Shown here piece after piece: positions 27,301 to 34,304 of a DNA stretch of 64,000 bases. The stretch spans positions 2,800,761 to 2,864,760 of the forward strand of contig JAREIK010001468.1 in the NCBI GenBank assembly GCA_029783825.1, read 5' to 3'. Origin of the DNA: Sapria himalayana (Eukaryota > Streptophyta > Magnoliopsida > Malpighiales > Rafflesiaceae). Position 1 is the stretch's first letter. Every line of letters begins with the position of its first letter. The notes under the pieces are model-generated. The model ran no database searches, had not been told where the DNA came from, and saw only the letters and a program-made list of their open reading frames with translations. The position numbers and the translations under genes were made by a program.

Positions 27301-28430
27301 ACGAAATGAAAGATATCCATAGCATTCAGCCTGGTCTAGAGCAGTGTGTTTCAATGATTGATCTTTTGGGTCGATCAGGGAGAGTAGAAGAGGCAGAAGA
27401 ATTCATCTAAAGGTTACATTTTGAGCAAAACAATTCTATCTGGGTTGCACTACTAGGTGCTTCTTGGTTTGACGAGAGAAGTACAAACACAACTAGACGT
27501 GCAGCCAAATACTCCTTGAAATCCACCCCAATAACTCTCTTGCCCATATAGTGATCTGTAATACGTATGCAGCAAGTGGGTAATTTAGATATGGTGATGA
27601 CACAACTAGACCATTTGAAGTGAGGCAGACTGTTGCAAATATTAGTTTATAAAATTACAAATCACATGGCATTATGGGTAGTAATTTAGACATTGTTTTT
27701 AAGACTTATTTAAAGCTAATTGAAGTAGATAACTAAAATTGATAGTATTGTTGGATTTACCTTTAAAAAGTAGTTAGTTAAAATAGATAATATAAAATTT
27801 TATTATATTTCGAGTAGCTATTTTAGATAGCATTGTTGGAGATGCTCTTAGTTGTAGCATTGCTAGAATTCAGCAGAGAAAATTAAAAAAAAAAATTACA
27901 AAATTAAATGGGAAAAAATGGATAACTGTGAGCGAGAGAATAATGATGAAAAGTACTTATATAGAATCGTTGTTAACAAGTATTTAACGGTTGTGAAGCG
28001 CAGAGGCAGGCATGAAGGCACGGTAGGCTGCCCCCTCATGCTCGGCGGGGTGTACTCCTTCATGCCATACCATGATAGCCCACTACAGTGTTCAGACGAG
28101 TCCATGGAGCAAAATGGGCGCCCCGGCTCATACCTCATAGGACACCTATGAGGTATGCTTCTCCCCGCTTGTGTGTCCTGCAATGTCGAAAAAAAGGACA
28201 GTAATCAGAGAGGGCAAACCTTGGAGCTCGGCGAGGGACTGCGATTCACGGAAGAGGTTTATCGTTGAGTCGGAATGGGAGACGGTTCTTAAGAAACGGA
28301 TAACTGAGCGAAGTCCGTGGACGCGGAGAAATGAAAACTCGGCACCTGCGTCCCTGAGACCGCCTCTCAGCGAAAAGGTGACCTCCCTGAAGAGTCTTTC
28401 TTTATTCAATGATCTCACCAGCCCTTCCAT
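203..28430 (-). CDS. Cdc14 SIN-component-like protein, five exons with giant introns
   Basis: Coding exons join as 28430-28220, 13626-13421, 9578-9480, 2389-2316 and 425-203: 813 nt, 270 codons plus stop. Phases agree at every junction (1, 0, 0, 2) and every intron is GT-AG. The protein is an armadillo-like helical protein matching the plant family annotated as Cell division control protein 14, SIN component: [12 protein letters not shown] start (here KERLFREV), [34 protein letters not shown] and a C-terminal [16 protein letters not shown] ending ESLDH. In fission yeast the family member binds the kinase Sid1 in the septation initiation network; the plant role is an inference by homology. It is unrelated to the CDC14 phosphatase. 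The frame stays open upstream to ATG 28523 (31 more residues); the ATG at 28430, in a GGCCATGG context, is preferred because family similarity starts there. Confidence 0.85.
1145..1395. repeat. CT-rich microsatellite
   Basis: Repeated (CT)n blocks separated by CATCC and CCCC interruptions on the plus strand. Confidence 0.9.
1873..1985 (-). mobile_element. tRNA-derived SINE-like copy, minus strand
   Basis: On the minus strand an A-box-like tagttcgattgg (1973-1962) is followed by a B-box-like gagttcaatcc (1927-1917), the internal pol III promoter layout of tRNA-derived SINEs. The spacing is compatible, but cloverleaf pairing is not evident. The downstream sequence GGGATGTTGGGGCATGC resembles that after the B box of the neighbouring plus-strand copy. 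Confidence 0.5.
2058..2240 (+). mobile_element. tRNA-derived SINE-like copy, plus strand
   Basis: A-box-like tagtctggttgg at 2067-2078 and B-box-like gagtttgatcc at 2112-2122, followed by a tail containing direct repeats of gcaatcctct. It lies back to back with the minus-strand copy at 1873-1985. Treated as a SINE, not a functional tRNA. Confidence 0.5.
2316..2389 (-). CDS. Cdc14-like gene, exon 4
   Basis: A 74-nt exon with acceptor T-tract..TTTAG|GAATTTG and donor CTAAG|GTATAA. It codes [20 protein letters not shown] and then DENLR with the arginine split, matching the family block EFEKFNGIEEVA..KDKQVDENLR. The split arginine is completed by the G that opens exon 5. Confidence 0.85.
3250..4340. 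repeat. Diverged direct repeat, copy 1
   Basis: Shares an ordered series of short matches with 6245-7510 in the same orientation (for example catatgt..accc/cacc..cctaaaaa, aataatgaa/ggt, tttatgagatcatt, tacactctcat). Length, orientation and the copia coding remains between the copies fit old LTRs, but no TG..CA ends were found. Divergence is high. Confidence 0.45.
4544..5029 (-). pseudogene. Decayed Ty1-copia polyprotein fragment
   Basis: Minus-strand reading of 5029-4775 gives [31 protein letters not shown] and a following serine-rich block with [11 protein letters not shown]. This matches the copia segment between integrase and reverse transcriptase (LKCIFLGYSPTQKGYKCY type). A second open piece at 4738-4544 follows. 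Stops and frame changes make it non-functional. Confidence 0.6.
5547..5559 (+). other. Primer-binding-site-like sequence
   Basis: ttgatatcaaagc resembles the initiator-tRNA primer site ttggtatcagagc of copia elements (three differences). If real, a plus-oriented LTR would end just to its left near 5546. Confidence 0.35.
6245..7510. repeat. Diverged direct repeat, copy 2
   Basis: Partner of 3250-4340 in the same orientation, with several indels. Candidate old LTR of the element whose copia remains lie between the copies. Confidence 0.45.
8451..8890. other. GC-rich island with a perfect hairpin
   Basis: About 440 bases of GC-rich sequence inside otherwise very AT-rich intron. It contains a perfect 14-bp inverted repeat (8816-8829 and 8844-8857, gcctggtttttggt, 14-base loop) overlapped by gattgggcc/ggcccaatc at 8835-8843 and 8856-8864. 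ORFs exist on both strands, but neither resembles a known protein. Probably an insertion of unknown type. Confidence 0.5.
9321..9393. repeat. TG/CA microsatellite beside exon 3
   Basis: gtgcgtgcgtgc followed by an uninterrupted (TG)n run, ending about 90 bases from the exon 3 donor of the Cdc14-like gene. On the transcribed strand it reads as a (CA)n tract. Confidence 0.9.
9480..9578 (-). CDS. Cdc14-like gene, exon 3
   Basis: A 99-nt, 33-codon exon in phase 0, with acceptor ATGAAG|CTC and donor GTG|GTGTAA. It codes [31 protein letters not shown], the helical segment that family members have between the AVQ and EFE blocks. No stop-to-stop ORF marks it; it was found by looking for the missing family segment. 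A long TG microsatellite starts about 90 bases downstream in the intron. Confidence 0.85.
9932..10362. mobile_element. Non-autonomous hAT-like element
   Basis: Starts TATAAGTGTCAAATGGGCC and ends TTGGCACATCTA, variants of the TAGAGGTGTCAA family ends used by several other copies in this window. It is flanked by an 8-bp target duplication with one mismatch (ggtgctta at 9924-9931, ggtgttta at 10363-10370). The interior is GC-rich with GGCACG-type motifs; no transposase. Confidence 0.8.
11118..11396 (+). pseudogene. Ty1-copia integrase fragment
   Basis: The plus-strand reading gives [15 protein letters not shown], then [18 protein letters not shown] and ending [10 protein letters not shown]. 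This parallels the start of the copia integrase core (PFDLIHSDVWGP..KYYVSFIDDYSRYTWVYL). The first catalytic aspartate position (HSD) survives as YLD. The flanks are decayed, with no complete element. Confidence 0.65.
13150..13162 (-). other. Primer-binding-site-like sequence, minus orientation
   Basis: tctctaacaccat resembles the complement of the copia initiator-tRNA primer site (gctctgataccat). It would belong to a decayed minus-oriented copia element with its LTR on the right. Confidence 0.3.
13421..13626 (-). CDS. Cdc14-like gene, exon 2
   Basis: The acceptor CATCATCAG|TT supplies the two bases completing the valine split by the 14.6-kb first intron. It codes [15 protein letters not shown] sequence (first residue from the splice), then [11 protein letters not shown] and [17 protein letters not shown], ending NAVQ at donor CAG|GTGATG. 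About 69 residues (71-139). Confidence 0.85.
14209..14918. mobile_element. Non-autonomous hAT-like element, CGAGC-rich
   Basis: Ends TAGGGCGGTAACCGAGCCAAG and, on the other strand, TACGGGTGTAACCGAGCCAAG, giving a TIR of about 20 bp. It is flanked by decayed 8-bp duplications (ggcattgg / ggcatgag, 6 of 8). The interior consists of many copies of gagctcg/cgagccgagc-type motifs. Confidence 0.7.
17263..17541 (+). CDS. Unrecognised 92-codon open frame, possible gene fragment
   Basis: An uninterrupted frame with balanced, charged composition ([48 protein letters not shown]) and predicted helical character, unlike the low-complexity ORFs nearby. Upstream sequence (17170-17262) also reads without obvious decay. 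I do not recognise the family. It may be a captured exon or part of a transposon protein. It lies inside intron 1 of the Cdc14-like gene, on the opposite strand. Confidence 0.3.
   Translation: MLRKMNINLGRLCVEKQRSVDLQKFAHEMHVENIKNKFIINYKLVEANALEASILRQKEKQESHVLFDRCNHPLLEMVAPAINDFDQEKCVY
17970..19016. mobile_element. Non-autonomous hAT-like element, perfect target duplication
   Basis: Starts TAGGGGTGTTCACAAA and ends in the inverted form (..GAACACCCCTA). Flanked by a perfect 8-bp duplication, attttaag, at 17962-17969 and 19017-19024. The 1047-bp interior is AT-rich with AACCAAACC/GGTTTGG motifs near the ends. No transposase coding. Confidence 0.88.
19260..20430 (+). pseudogene. Decayed LINE (L1-type) fragment
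   Basis: The plus strand reads [10 protein letters not shown] at about 19500, matching the endonuclease motif GGDFNGHVG. It continues with [19 protein letters not shown] and [14 protein letters not shown], matching ILDFALAYDLLIANTYFKK and SQVDFFLIR of plant LINE endonucleases. Weak similarity continues through the linker before reverse transcriptase (DPKVSL region near 20350). Many stops; no intact ORF. Confidence 0.6.
21079..21261 (-). other. Short unrecognised open frame, possible exon relic
   Basis: Sixty codons reading [27 protein letters not shown] and [13 protein letters not shown], which looks like real protein rather than low complexity. The family is not recognised. Upstream sequence (21262-21400) resembles 11880-12130, so both may come from the same dispersed repeat or gene family. 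Confidence 0.25.
21500..21735. repeat. GC-rich minisatellite
   Basis: Tandem units of about 24 bp with the core ctgcctccctcccccatag, three near-perfect copies at 21640-21715 and looser ones before. ORFs across it are repeat artefacts. Confidence 0.85.
21950..22290. repeat. Tandem duplication of about 170 bp
   Basis: Two adjacent diverged copies sharing tatgagta..aaaattacaaaaaaa, aatgtgaa..aaatttc..ga.tatcaaaatg and ttttgata..aagatta. Confidence 0.7.
25328..25551. repeat. Tandem duplication with palindromic telobox-like motif
   Basis: Two units about 130 bp apart share ttcgat.tg, caatgtg.tattacaat, atattctctctttc and aaccctagggttta. The palindrome aaccctagggtt occurs at 25401 and 25531 and contains the plant telobox core aaccct on both strands. 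Function unknown. Confidence 0.7.
25558..25572 (-). other. Primer-binding-site-like sequence, minus orientation
   Basis: ttagctctaataatatg resembles the complement of the copia primer site followed by an LTR start TGTTGAAATTAAAC on the right. A minus-oriented copia relic may have its LTR at about 25573-25800. Confidence 0.35.
26473..27850. mobile_element. TIR element carrying a captured PPR gene fragment (Pack-type)
   Basis: The ends are a 15-bp inverted repeat, TAAGAGCATCTCCAA at 26473 and its complement ending at 27850. A second shared motif, tagctattttagatag, lies near each end. About 1.4 kb between them is not transposase but PPR-derived sequence. Flanking TA dinucleotides are the only possible target duplication, so the superfamily is not settled. 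It sits in intron 1 of the Cdc14-like gene, 370 bases from exon 1. Confidence 0.7.
26673..27545 (+). pseudogene. Captured pentatricopeptide-repeat (PPR) gene fragment
   Basis: Plus-strand frames read [20 protein letters not shown] then [20 protein letters not shown] and [12 protein letters not shown], matching the last PPR motif and the E motif of plant organelle PPR proteins ([34 protein letters not shown]). Upstream pieces ([20 protein letters not shown]) fit an earlier PPR unit. Stops and frameshifts show it is not functional. It lies entirely between the inverted repeats of 26473-27850. Confidence 0.7.
28220..28430 (-). CDS. Cdc14-like gene, exon 1
   Basis: Codes residues 1-70 plus one base of the next codon, starting [17 protein letters not shown] and ending SQSLAELQ. 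The donor reads CAAG|GTTTGC. The exon and its surroundings (27960-28620) are clearly richer in G+C than the neighbouring DNA, as expected for a gene start. An ATG 93 bases upstream (28523) is in frame and open, so an N-terminal extension is possible. Confidence 0.85.
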
Positions 28431-28650
28431 GGCCGTGGCAGGGGCCTTTGGCCCCGAATCTTCCTCCTGGAGGCACTCCTTCCATTCGGATGCCCACAAT
28501 GGGGGTTTCAGGTGCATTCCCATCTTTGGAATACGGGCTCACCCTCGATCACTTCACCTGCTATGAAATCTCCCCACGGTGGCGAGGGGCCCTCGCCCCT
28601 AAAATTGCTATAAAATTCAATTTATTTTTTGTGCCCTAGCACTCTTCTTA
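28431..28650 (-). promoter_or_regulatory. Probable 5' UTR/proximal promoter of the Cdc14-like gene
   Basis: Sequence immediately upstream of the preferred ATG, richer in G+C than beyond and open in frame back to 28523. No convincing TATA box could be fixed. Assigned only by position. Confidence 0.35.
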
Positions 28651-28689
28651 CTCAAGTCAAAACCCAACTCATATTATCCATTACTCATC

Positions 28690-29490
28690 AAAAAATAAAT
28701 AAATAAATAAATAAATAATATATATATATTAATTGATCAGGCATTTCATAGAATCATATCTTATATCCATGAGAACCAAGATGATGATGATATTAATTAT
28801 TTGAGCTTCAATTTAAATCTATTACAATGAGCATTTATTAAATAAATTTGAGAAAATTATAATAAATTATATCATATATATATATATATATATAAAATAA
28901 AATATAATATAATTAGATTTGAATAATATTTTTTTTTTGTTTTTCCCACATCTATCAAACTCAACAAATAATTAATTTCTTGCATGCTAAATCTTTCCTC
29001 AAAGTACCCATTTATCACCACATCAACATCCCCAGTTAAAAAAATCTTAATTTGTGTGTGTGTGTGTGTGTGTGTGTTGGAAAAAAGTTGGATTTTGAAT
29101 AATAAAATATTTTGACTATAAACACACACACACACACACACTCACTCACTCACACATACACACACACTCACTCACCCACACATACACACATACTCACTCA
29201 CTCACACATACACACACACTCACTTACAAATCACACATACACACACACTCACTCACACATACACACACACTCACTCACTCACTCACACATACACACATAC
29301 TCACTCACTCACACATACACACACACTCACTAACAAATCACACATACACACACACTCACTCACACATACACACACACTCACCCACACATACACACATACT
29401 CACTCACTCACACATACACACAGACTCACTCACTCACACATACACACATACTCACACGCATATATATACACGCACACACACACAAATAAG
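28690..29490. repeat. Microsatellite cluster: AAAT, AT, TG, CA and CACT arrays
   Basis: (AAAT)n near 28690, (AT)n at 28871-28895, (TG)n at 29054-29078 and a long compound ACACACACTCACTCAC array at 29122-29490. ORFs rich in His/Thr here are artefacts. 29491-29890 shows nothing identifiable. Confidence 0.92.
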
Positions 29491-29894
29491 GATTGTACTA
29501 AGTGCAAAAAAAAATGAAAAACTAGATGTCCAAATCTTATCACACACTTGTGTTAATGATCAATAAACTAACTCATGATATGTGTAGTCTAATTAGTAGA
29601 AATATTGAAGCCACATTTTCTTGGGGGTGCTAATTTTATCCTCACAGTCTACACCTCTAAGCATGGAGACAGGGATAGTCGTGCTTCCCTTAATGTGTTT
29701 CCCATGTTACCTAAAATATATGGAAGCCTGGAGCTCCTTACTTTTTTTGTTTATTCCTCATCCCCTGACTCTTTTCTTATTCTCACTTTCAGTAATTTTC
29801 ATTTTACAATTTTATTTTATTTTTATTCAAGTTTTCCTTTCTATTTGTGTCATAACCAATCAAATATGGTTTTATTATTCCACACGATTGCAAT

Positions 29895-29985
29895 TGCACA
29901 CACACACACACTCACACACACACTCACTCACTCACTCACTCACACACACTCACACACACTCACACAAACTCACACACACACACAT
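29895..29985. repeat. CA/CACT microsatellite
   Basis: Compound (CA)n/(CACT)n array. The following 30000-30760 is AT-rich with a repeated ttatattgca/atgcatatataacat motif and a further TG run. Confidence 0.9.
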
Positions 29986-31365
29986 ATGAAAATAAATAAC
30001 AAAACATTAAACTAAACCATTACATCAAATCAAATTTAATTTTAAATTAAATTTAATTTCAATTTTACTCAATTTTCTTAACCAAGGTGAATTTGACGCA
30101 ACTTGCTCCACTCGGGCAACCAAAAATAAATGTATGTACATATACACAATACAGACACAAACACACACACACAATATATATAAATAACATACAAAAATGT
30201 TTTCAAAAATATTTTTGAATATACACTATGTATATATATGTCACGTATATATGTTGTTATATATATAATGACTTAAATATACAATGATGTGTGTGTGTGT
30301 GTGTGTGTGTTTATATAACATTTTTGAATATATTACATTATATGTACATAACATTTTCAAAATTATAACATTATATATATATGCATACATTATTTATATT
30401 TAAATATATAACATTATATTAGGTTGTAAATAATGTTATATTGCATTTAGTATGCATATATAACATATATAATATACAACGGAATTATATGTGAAATAGT
30501 ATAACATTACATTTGAATAAATAATGTTATATTGCAGTCAGAATGCATATATAACATATATATCATGAATATAACTTTATATATAATATATATTGCATAT
30601 GTATACTAAACATATAACGTTATATTTGAATATATAATGTTATATTGCATTCAATATGCATATATAACATACATAGCATTTATAGATATGAAATATTGTA
30701 TATAATGTTATATTACATTTAGGATGCATATATAACATTTAGTATGTGTGTGTGTGTGTGTACACTACAAGAAATAAGCAAATTAGAAATAGCCAAGTCC
30801 ATTTCTAATTCCATCGCAATTTGCAATTTGTAACATAAATAGAAATGGAATATTTTTGTTTCTAAAAGTCTCATTTCTAAATTTTTGAAACGAAAATTGC
30901 CTAAACATTTCAAATATGTGCGATGGAAATTGCCATTTCTAACTATAATAATTGAAATGGGATCTCAGTTTTTGTTTCTATTATGATATTGAAATAGAGA
31001 TGGAATACAAAAAAATATAAATTCCATTTCTATATTAGAAATGAAATTGAAATGCCATATTTAGTTTTTATTGTCTGCAATAAAAATATTTCTCATTTAT
31101 TTTAGTTTATGTATGTTGTATATAATATACAAATACATATAGAAACTATATACCATGCAATTCAATTTGTATTTGCACATTATTTATCAAATAACATTCA
31201 CATAACTTTTGCTAAAAAATATAACATCAAATTAAAAACATCAAATTCAAACATCCCAATACACATTTACTACATTCAAAAATAGGAACACAAAAAAAAA
31301 GTTTAACATAATAAATTTCTTGCAAAGATGTAATAAAATTACATAACAAACACCTAAGAGTCATA

Positions 31366-31662
31366 AAGAGGTGTCAAATGGGGCATATCGTGCCAACATG
31401 GCTCGATAATGGCTAGCATGGCAAGGCCCATCCAGCTCGAGTTTGCTAGATTCAAGTCGGGTTGTGTCTGGCTGGTCGAGTTGGGCTAGGGCCGACATGA
31501 GGCTTGGCACCCCCTGACCTGGCATGACATGAGTCGTGCCTCGAGTTGGCATAGCCTGGTTCCAGTCAAGGTTCTGGACCGTGCTGTGCCAGGCCAGGAA
31601 TGGCTCAATTAGGTTGTGCCTCAGGTCATGTTGGGCTACCCAACCCACTTGTCACATCTCGA
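31366..31662. mobile_element. Decayed hAT-like element
   Basis: Starts GAGGTGTCAAATGGGGC and ends TTGTCACATCTCGA, degenerate forms of the TAGAGGTGTCAA family, with a GC-rich GGCA/GTGCC-rich interior. No clear target duplication remains. Confidence 0.55.
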
Positions 31663-32163
31663 TCAATAACAACGGCATAGTTTTTTATTAATTAAAATTA
31701 TCATATTTTAACCATGTTAATTTATTTATATTTCCCTACACAGTTGTAATTTAAATTTATTTTTTAAATAAGTAGACATTACATATCGATCCTTTAACTA
31801 TAGTTTTATATTGAATATTATTTTTCAATTTTATAAGTTATCTAAAAAATATCTTGACTAGAATAATATTTATTCGTCGGATACATATAAATTTTAGATA
31901 AATAAATGAAAATTATATAACATCTCAAATGAATACATCCATCTACATTACACAAGGCTTACTATCATGGATTTATAAAACAAGTAAATTGGAAGATATT
32001 CAATGGAGTCAAAAAATTTTATAAATGGATTCATAAAAAAAGCTATGAGAAAAAATACACTCAAGTTTGCATATAATTATGGGTATATCATTTTGTAATT
32101 GCTCAATGTCTTCCCTTTTTATAATATTGCAAGTGAGATTCTTTTAAAAAATTCTTAATTCAG

Positions 32164-32487
32164 TTAATGCTTCCAAACATTTTTTGGAAGTAATTCATGA
32201 AATACTATTAGTATTAGTCTCTGCATAAATACATGAACGCCATGACTTTTCATTCCAAATAACTTATACTTCTTCATTTCAATATATCTTCCCATGTTAG
32301 ATGCATATATGTTAGGAAGTATAAGCTCTATCAGCCATTTGCATAAAATTTCTTTTACATTCTTGTCAAGACTATAACAAGCCTTAGGAGATTTGTTTGT
32401 TTGTTTATCCCAATGTAACTCTGGAAATGAACAAAACTCTTGCAAATCCTTTCTTGATTTGACATTATTTTTTATTTTTCCTTCCAC
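32164..32487 (-). pseudogene. CACTA TNP2-type transposase fragment
   Basis: A 107-codon open frame reading NVKSRKDLQEFCSFPELH, KSPKACYSLDKNVKEILCKW, NIYASNMGRYIEMKKYKLFG and VFMQRLILIVFHELLPKNVW. This is the conserved middle of plant TNP2 transposases (usual: SNISRCVDMKKYKLFGMKSHDCHVFMQRL). The HDC motif reads HGV here. It is only a fragment of a protein normally several hundred residues longer. The same protein region recurs on the plus strand at about 53890-54040. Confidence 0.8.
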
Positions 32488-32679
32488 ATTTATTATAGTA
32501 TTAAAAATATTATCAAAAAAATTTTATTCATTGTGTATTACATCTATGTTGTATCTAATTAAGTTGATTTTTCAATAAGATAAATCTCAAAACATGATTC
32601 ATTTCTTTAAACCACAGTGATAATTCTTTTTGAAATTTGCACATTAATTCAATCAATATTAACATCTATAATATCTTTG

Positions 32680-32682
32680 AAG

Positions 32683-32717
<35 letters not shown>

Positions 32718-32897
32718 ATTGTGTGTGTAGTTATTTTCTATACATAGCTATGACTATTTAGATATATATGCATAGTTACATGTATGTATGTATATACATA
32801 CATACATACATACAAACAAAGATAACTACATACATAACTACATATATAACTATATAGAGATAACTATGTGCACAACTATGTATAGATTATTATAGTC

Positions 32898-32930
<33 letters not shown>

Positions 32931-32934
32931 AACA

Positions 32935-32971
<37 letters not shown>

Positions 32972-33260
32972 CTATATATATTTGTATATCATTATATATA
33001 AAAATATATAGCATGAAACATGCATTTGTTTAAAAACTTATTTTCATTTGGGTACCAAAAATATAATTGTATTTGTGGTTTGTCATCTCTCGTGTATTTC
33101 TATATGTTTCATCTTATATGGTACCACATTTTTATCAATTATATATATATATATATATCAATACCACAATTATATATAGCAATACATTATGGTCGCATGT
33201 GGATTTTTTATTATTATATGAAATACATTTTTGTATTTATTTTTTTTTTTTTTAAATTGG
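32680..33260. repeat. CA, ATGT/CATA and AT microsatellites
   Basis: (CA)n at 32685-32712, (CATA)n near 32800, (AT)n at 32940-32970 and 33140-33160. No gene is supported in 32488-33430. Confidence 0.9.
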
Positions 33261-33449
33261 ATAGCATTGAGCAAAGCTATTCATACTTGGGTAAATTTTG
33301 GATGAGAATGTGTGGATGAAAATGATTCAAAATATATCAGTGACTGGATAAACCCTGAGCACTGCATAAACACATGGTTTCACTTTCATCATGCATGATT
33401 TATTATACTAGCTGCTTATCTAGTTGGACGAGATTACCCTCATTTCCGT

Positions 33450-33815
33450 GCCTTCCTTCTCTCTCTCTCTCTCTCTCTTTCTTCCATTCTCTCTCTATCT
33501 TTATTTCATCCCTTCCCTCTCTCTCTCTCTCTCTTTATTTCATCCCTTCTCTCTCTCTCTATTTCATCCCTTCTCTCTCTATCTTTTTTTCATCCCTTCT
33601 CTCTCAATCTTTTTTTCATCCCTTCTCTCTCTCTCTATCTTTTTTTCTTCCCTTCCATCTCTCCCTCTCTCTTATCTTTTTTTCTTCCTCTCTCTCTATC
33701 TTTTATTCTCTCCTCTCACTATCTTTTCTTCCTCCCCCTCCCTATCTCTATCTTTTCTTCTTCCCCTCCTCTCTATCTTTTTTCTTCCCGTTCCGCTCTC
33801 TCTCTCTATCTCTCT
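33450..33815. repeat. CT-rich microsatellite/minisatellite
   Basis: Tandem (CT)n blocks alternating with atcttttttcatccctt. Ser/Leu-rich ORFs across it are artefacts. It lies about 500 bases downstream of the Argonaute stop codon. Confidence 0.92.
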
Positions 33816-34304
33816 GATGATTCGTTGCCAATGACAAGTCTAATAAATGTAAAGTTGATAGCATCCATTCATGGGCCCCACCTCCATAAATGAAAGAAAA
33901 GCTAAGGGCCCAGTTAGGCCCATGGATACTCACCGACCTAAAAAGAGCATACTTATATGAATTTATAACAAAATCGACAGATCTATTTTCTTCACTATTT
34001 TTTGGAAATAATAAATAGATAATAGACAAAGGAAAACAAGATGAGAAATAAATTTTTTCTGACGTGAAATGAAATTCAAAAAACAGGCCAAGCAACCCAA
34101 AAAAAATAAAATAAAAATAAAAAATAAAAACAATGTCCGCCACGTCATAAGATAAATGGGTTCGGCTCCTAGTGGAATTCCTCTAGCAGGGACTGAAGAG
34201 ACTTTTAGCAAGTTCATCAGCATCTACATTCTACGCAGGATGGCGGCGACACCTGTGATGGTCTATCCCTAAGAAAATAGGCGCCACGTCATCATGTCCA
34301 GCCT

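Larger units (their letters stand above)
13627..28219 (-). other. Cdc14-like intron 1 (14.6 kb)
   Basis: A very large, AT-rich first intron built from transposon remains: two hAT elements, a LINE fragment, minisatellites and a TIR element with a captured PPR fragment. Nothing identifiable was seen in 14919-17262, 20800-21078, 22300-25320 or 25600-26470 apart from poly-T and A-rich tracts. Confidence 0.75.
30763..32487 (-). mobile_element. Truncated CACTA (En/Spm) element
   Basis: Begins CACTACAAGAAAT, the plant CACTA terminus, followed by subterminal repeats based on gaaatggaat/atttctaa motifs (30785-31080). A minus-strand TNP2 transposase fragment lies at 32164-32487, so 30763 is the transposase-downstream end. 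The opposite terminus was not found, and a hAT-like copy seems to be inserted at 31366-31662. Confidence 0.75.

Noticed and set aside
203..28430. CDC14 dual-specificity phosphatase
   Set aside because: No HCxxGxxR phosphatase signature; the sequence fits the unrelated SIN-component family that shares the name.
28171..28566. 131-codon plus-strand ORF
   Set aside because: Antisense shadow of Cdc14-like exon 1, whose family match and splice phase are convincing.
29112..29333. His/Thr-rich ORFs over CA/CACT arrays
   Set aside because: Simple-repeat translation with no protein character.
29122..29490. CRISPR-like regular repeats
   Set aside because: Compound CA/CACT microsatellite without unique spacers, in a plant genome.
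33374..33834. Ser/Leu/Phe-rich ORFs of up to 147 codons
   Set aside because: Translation of a CT-rich microsatellite.
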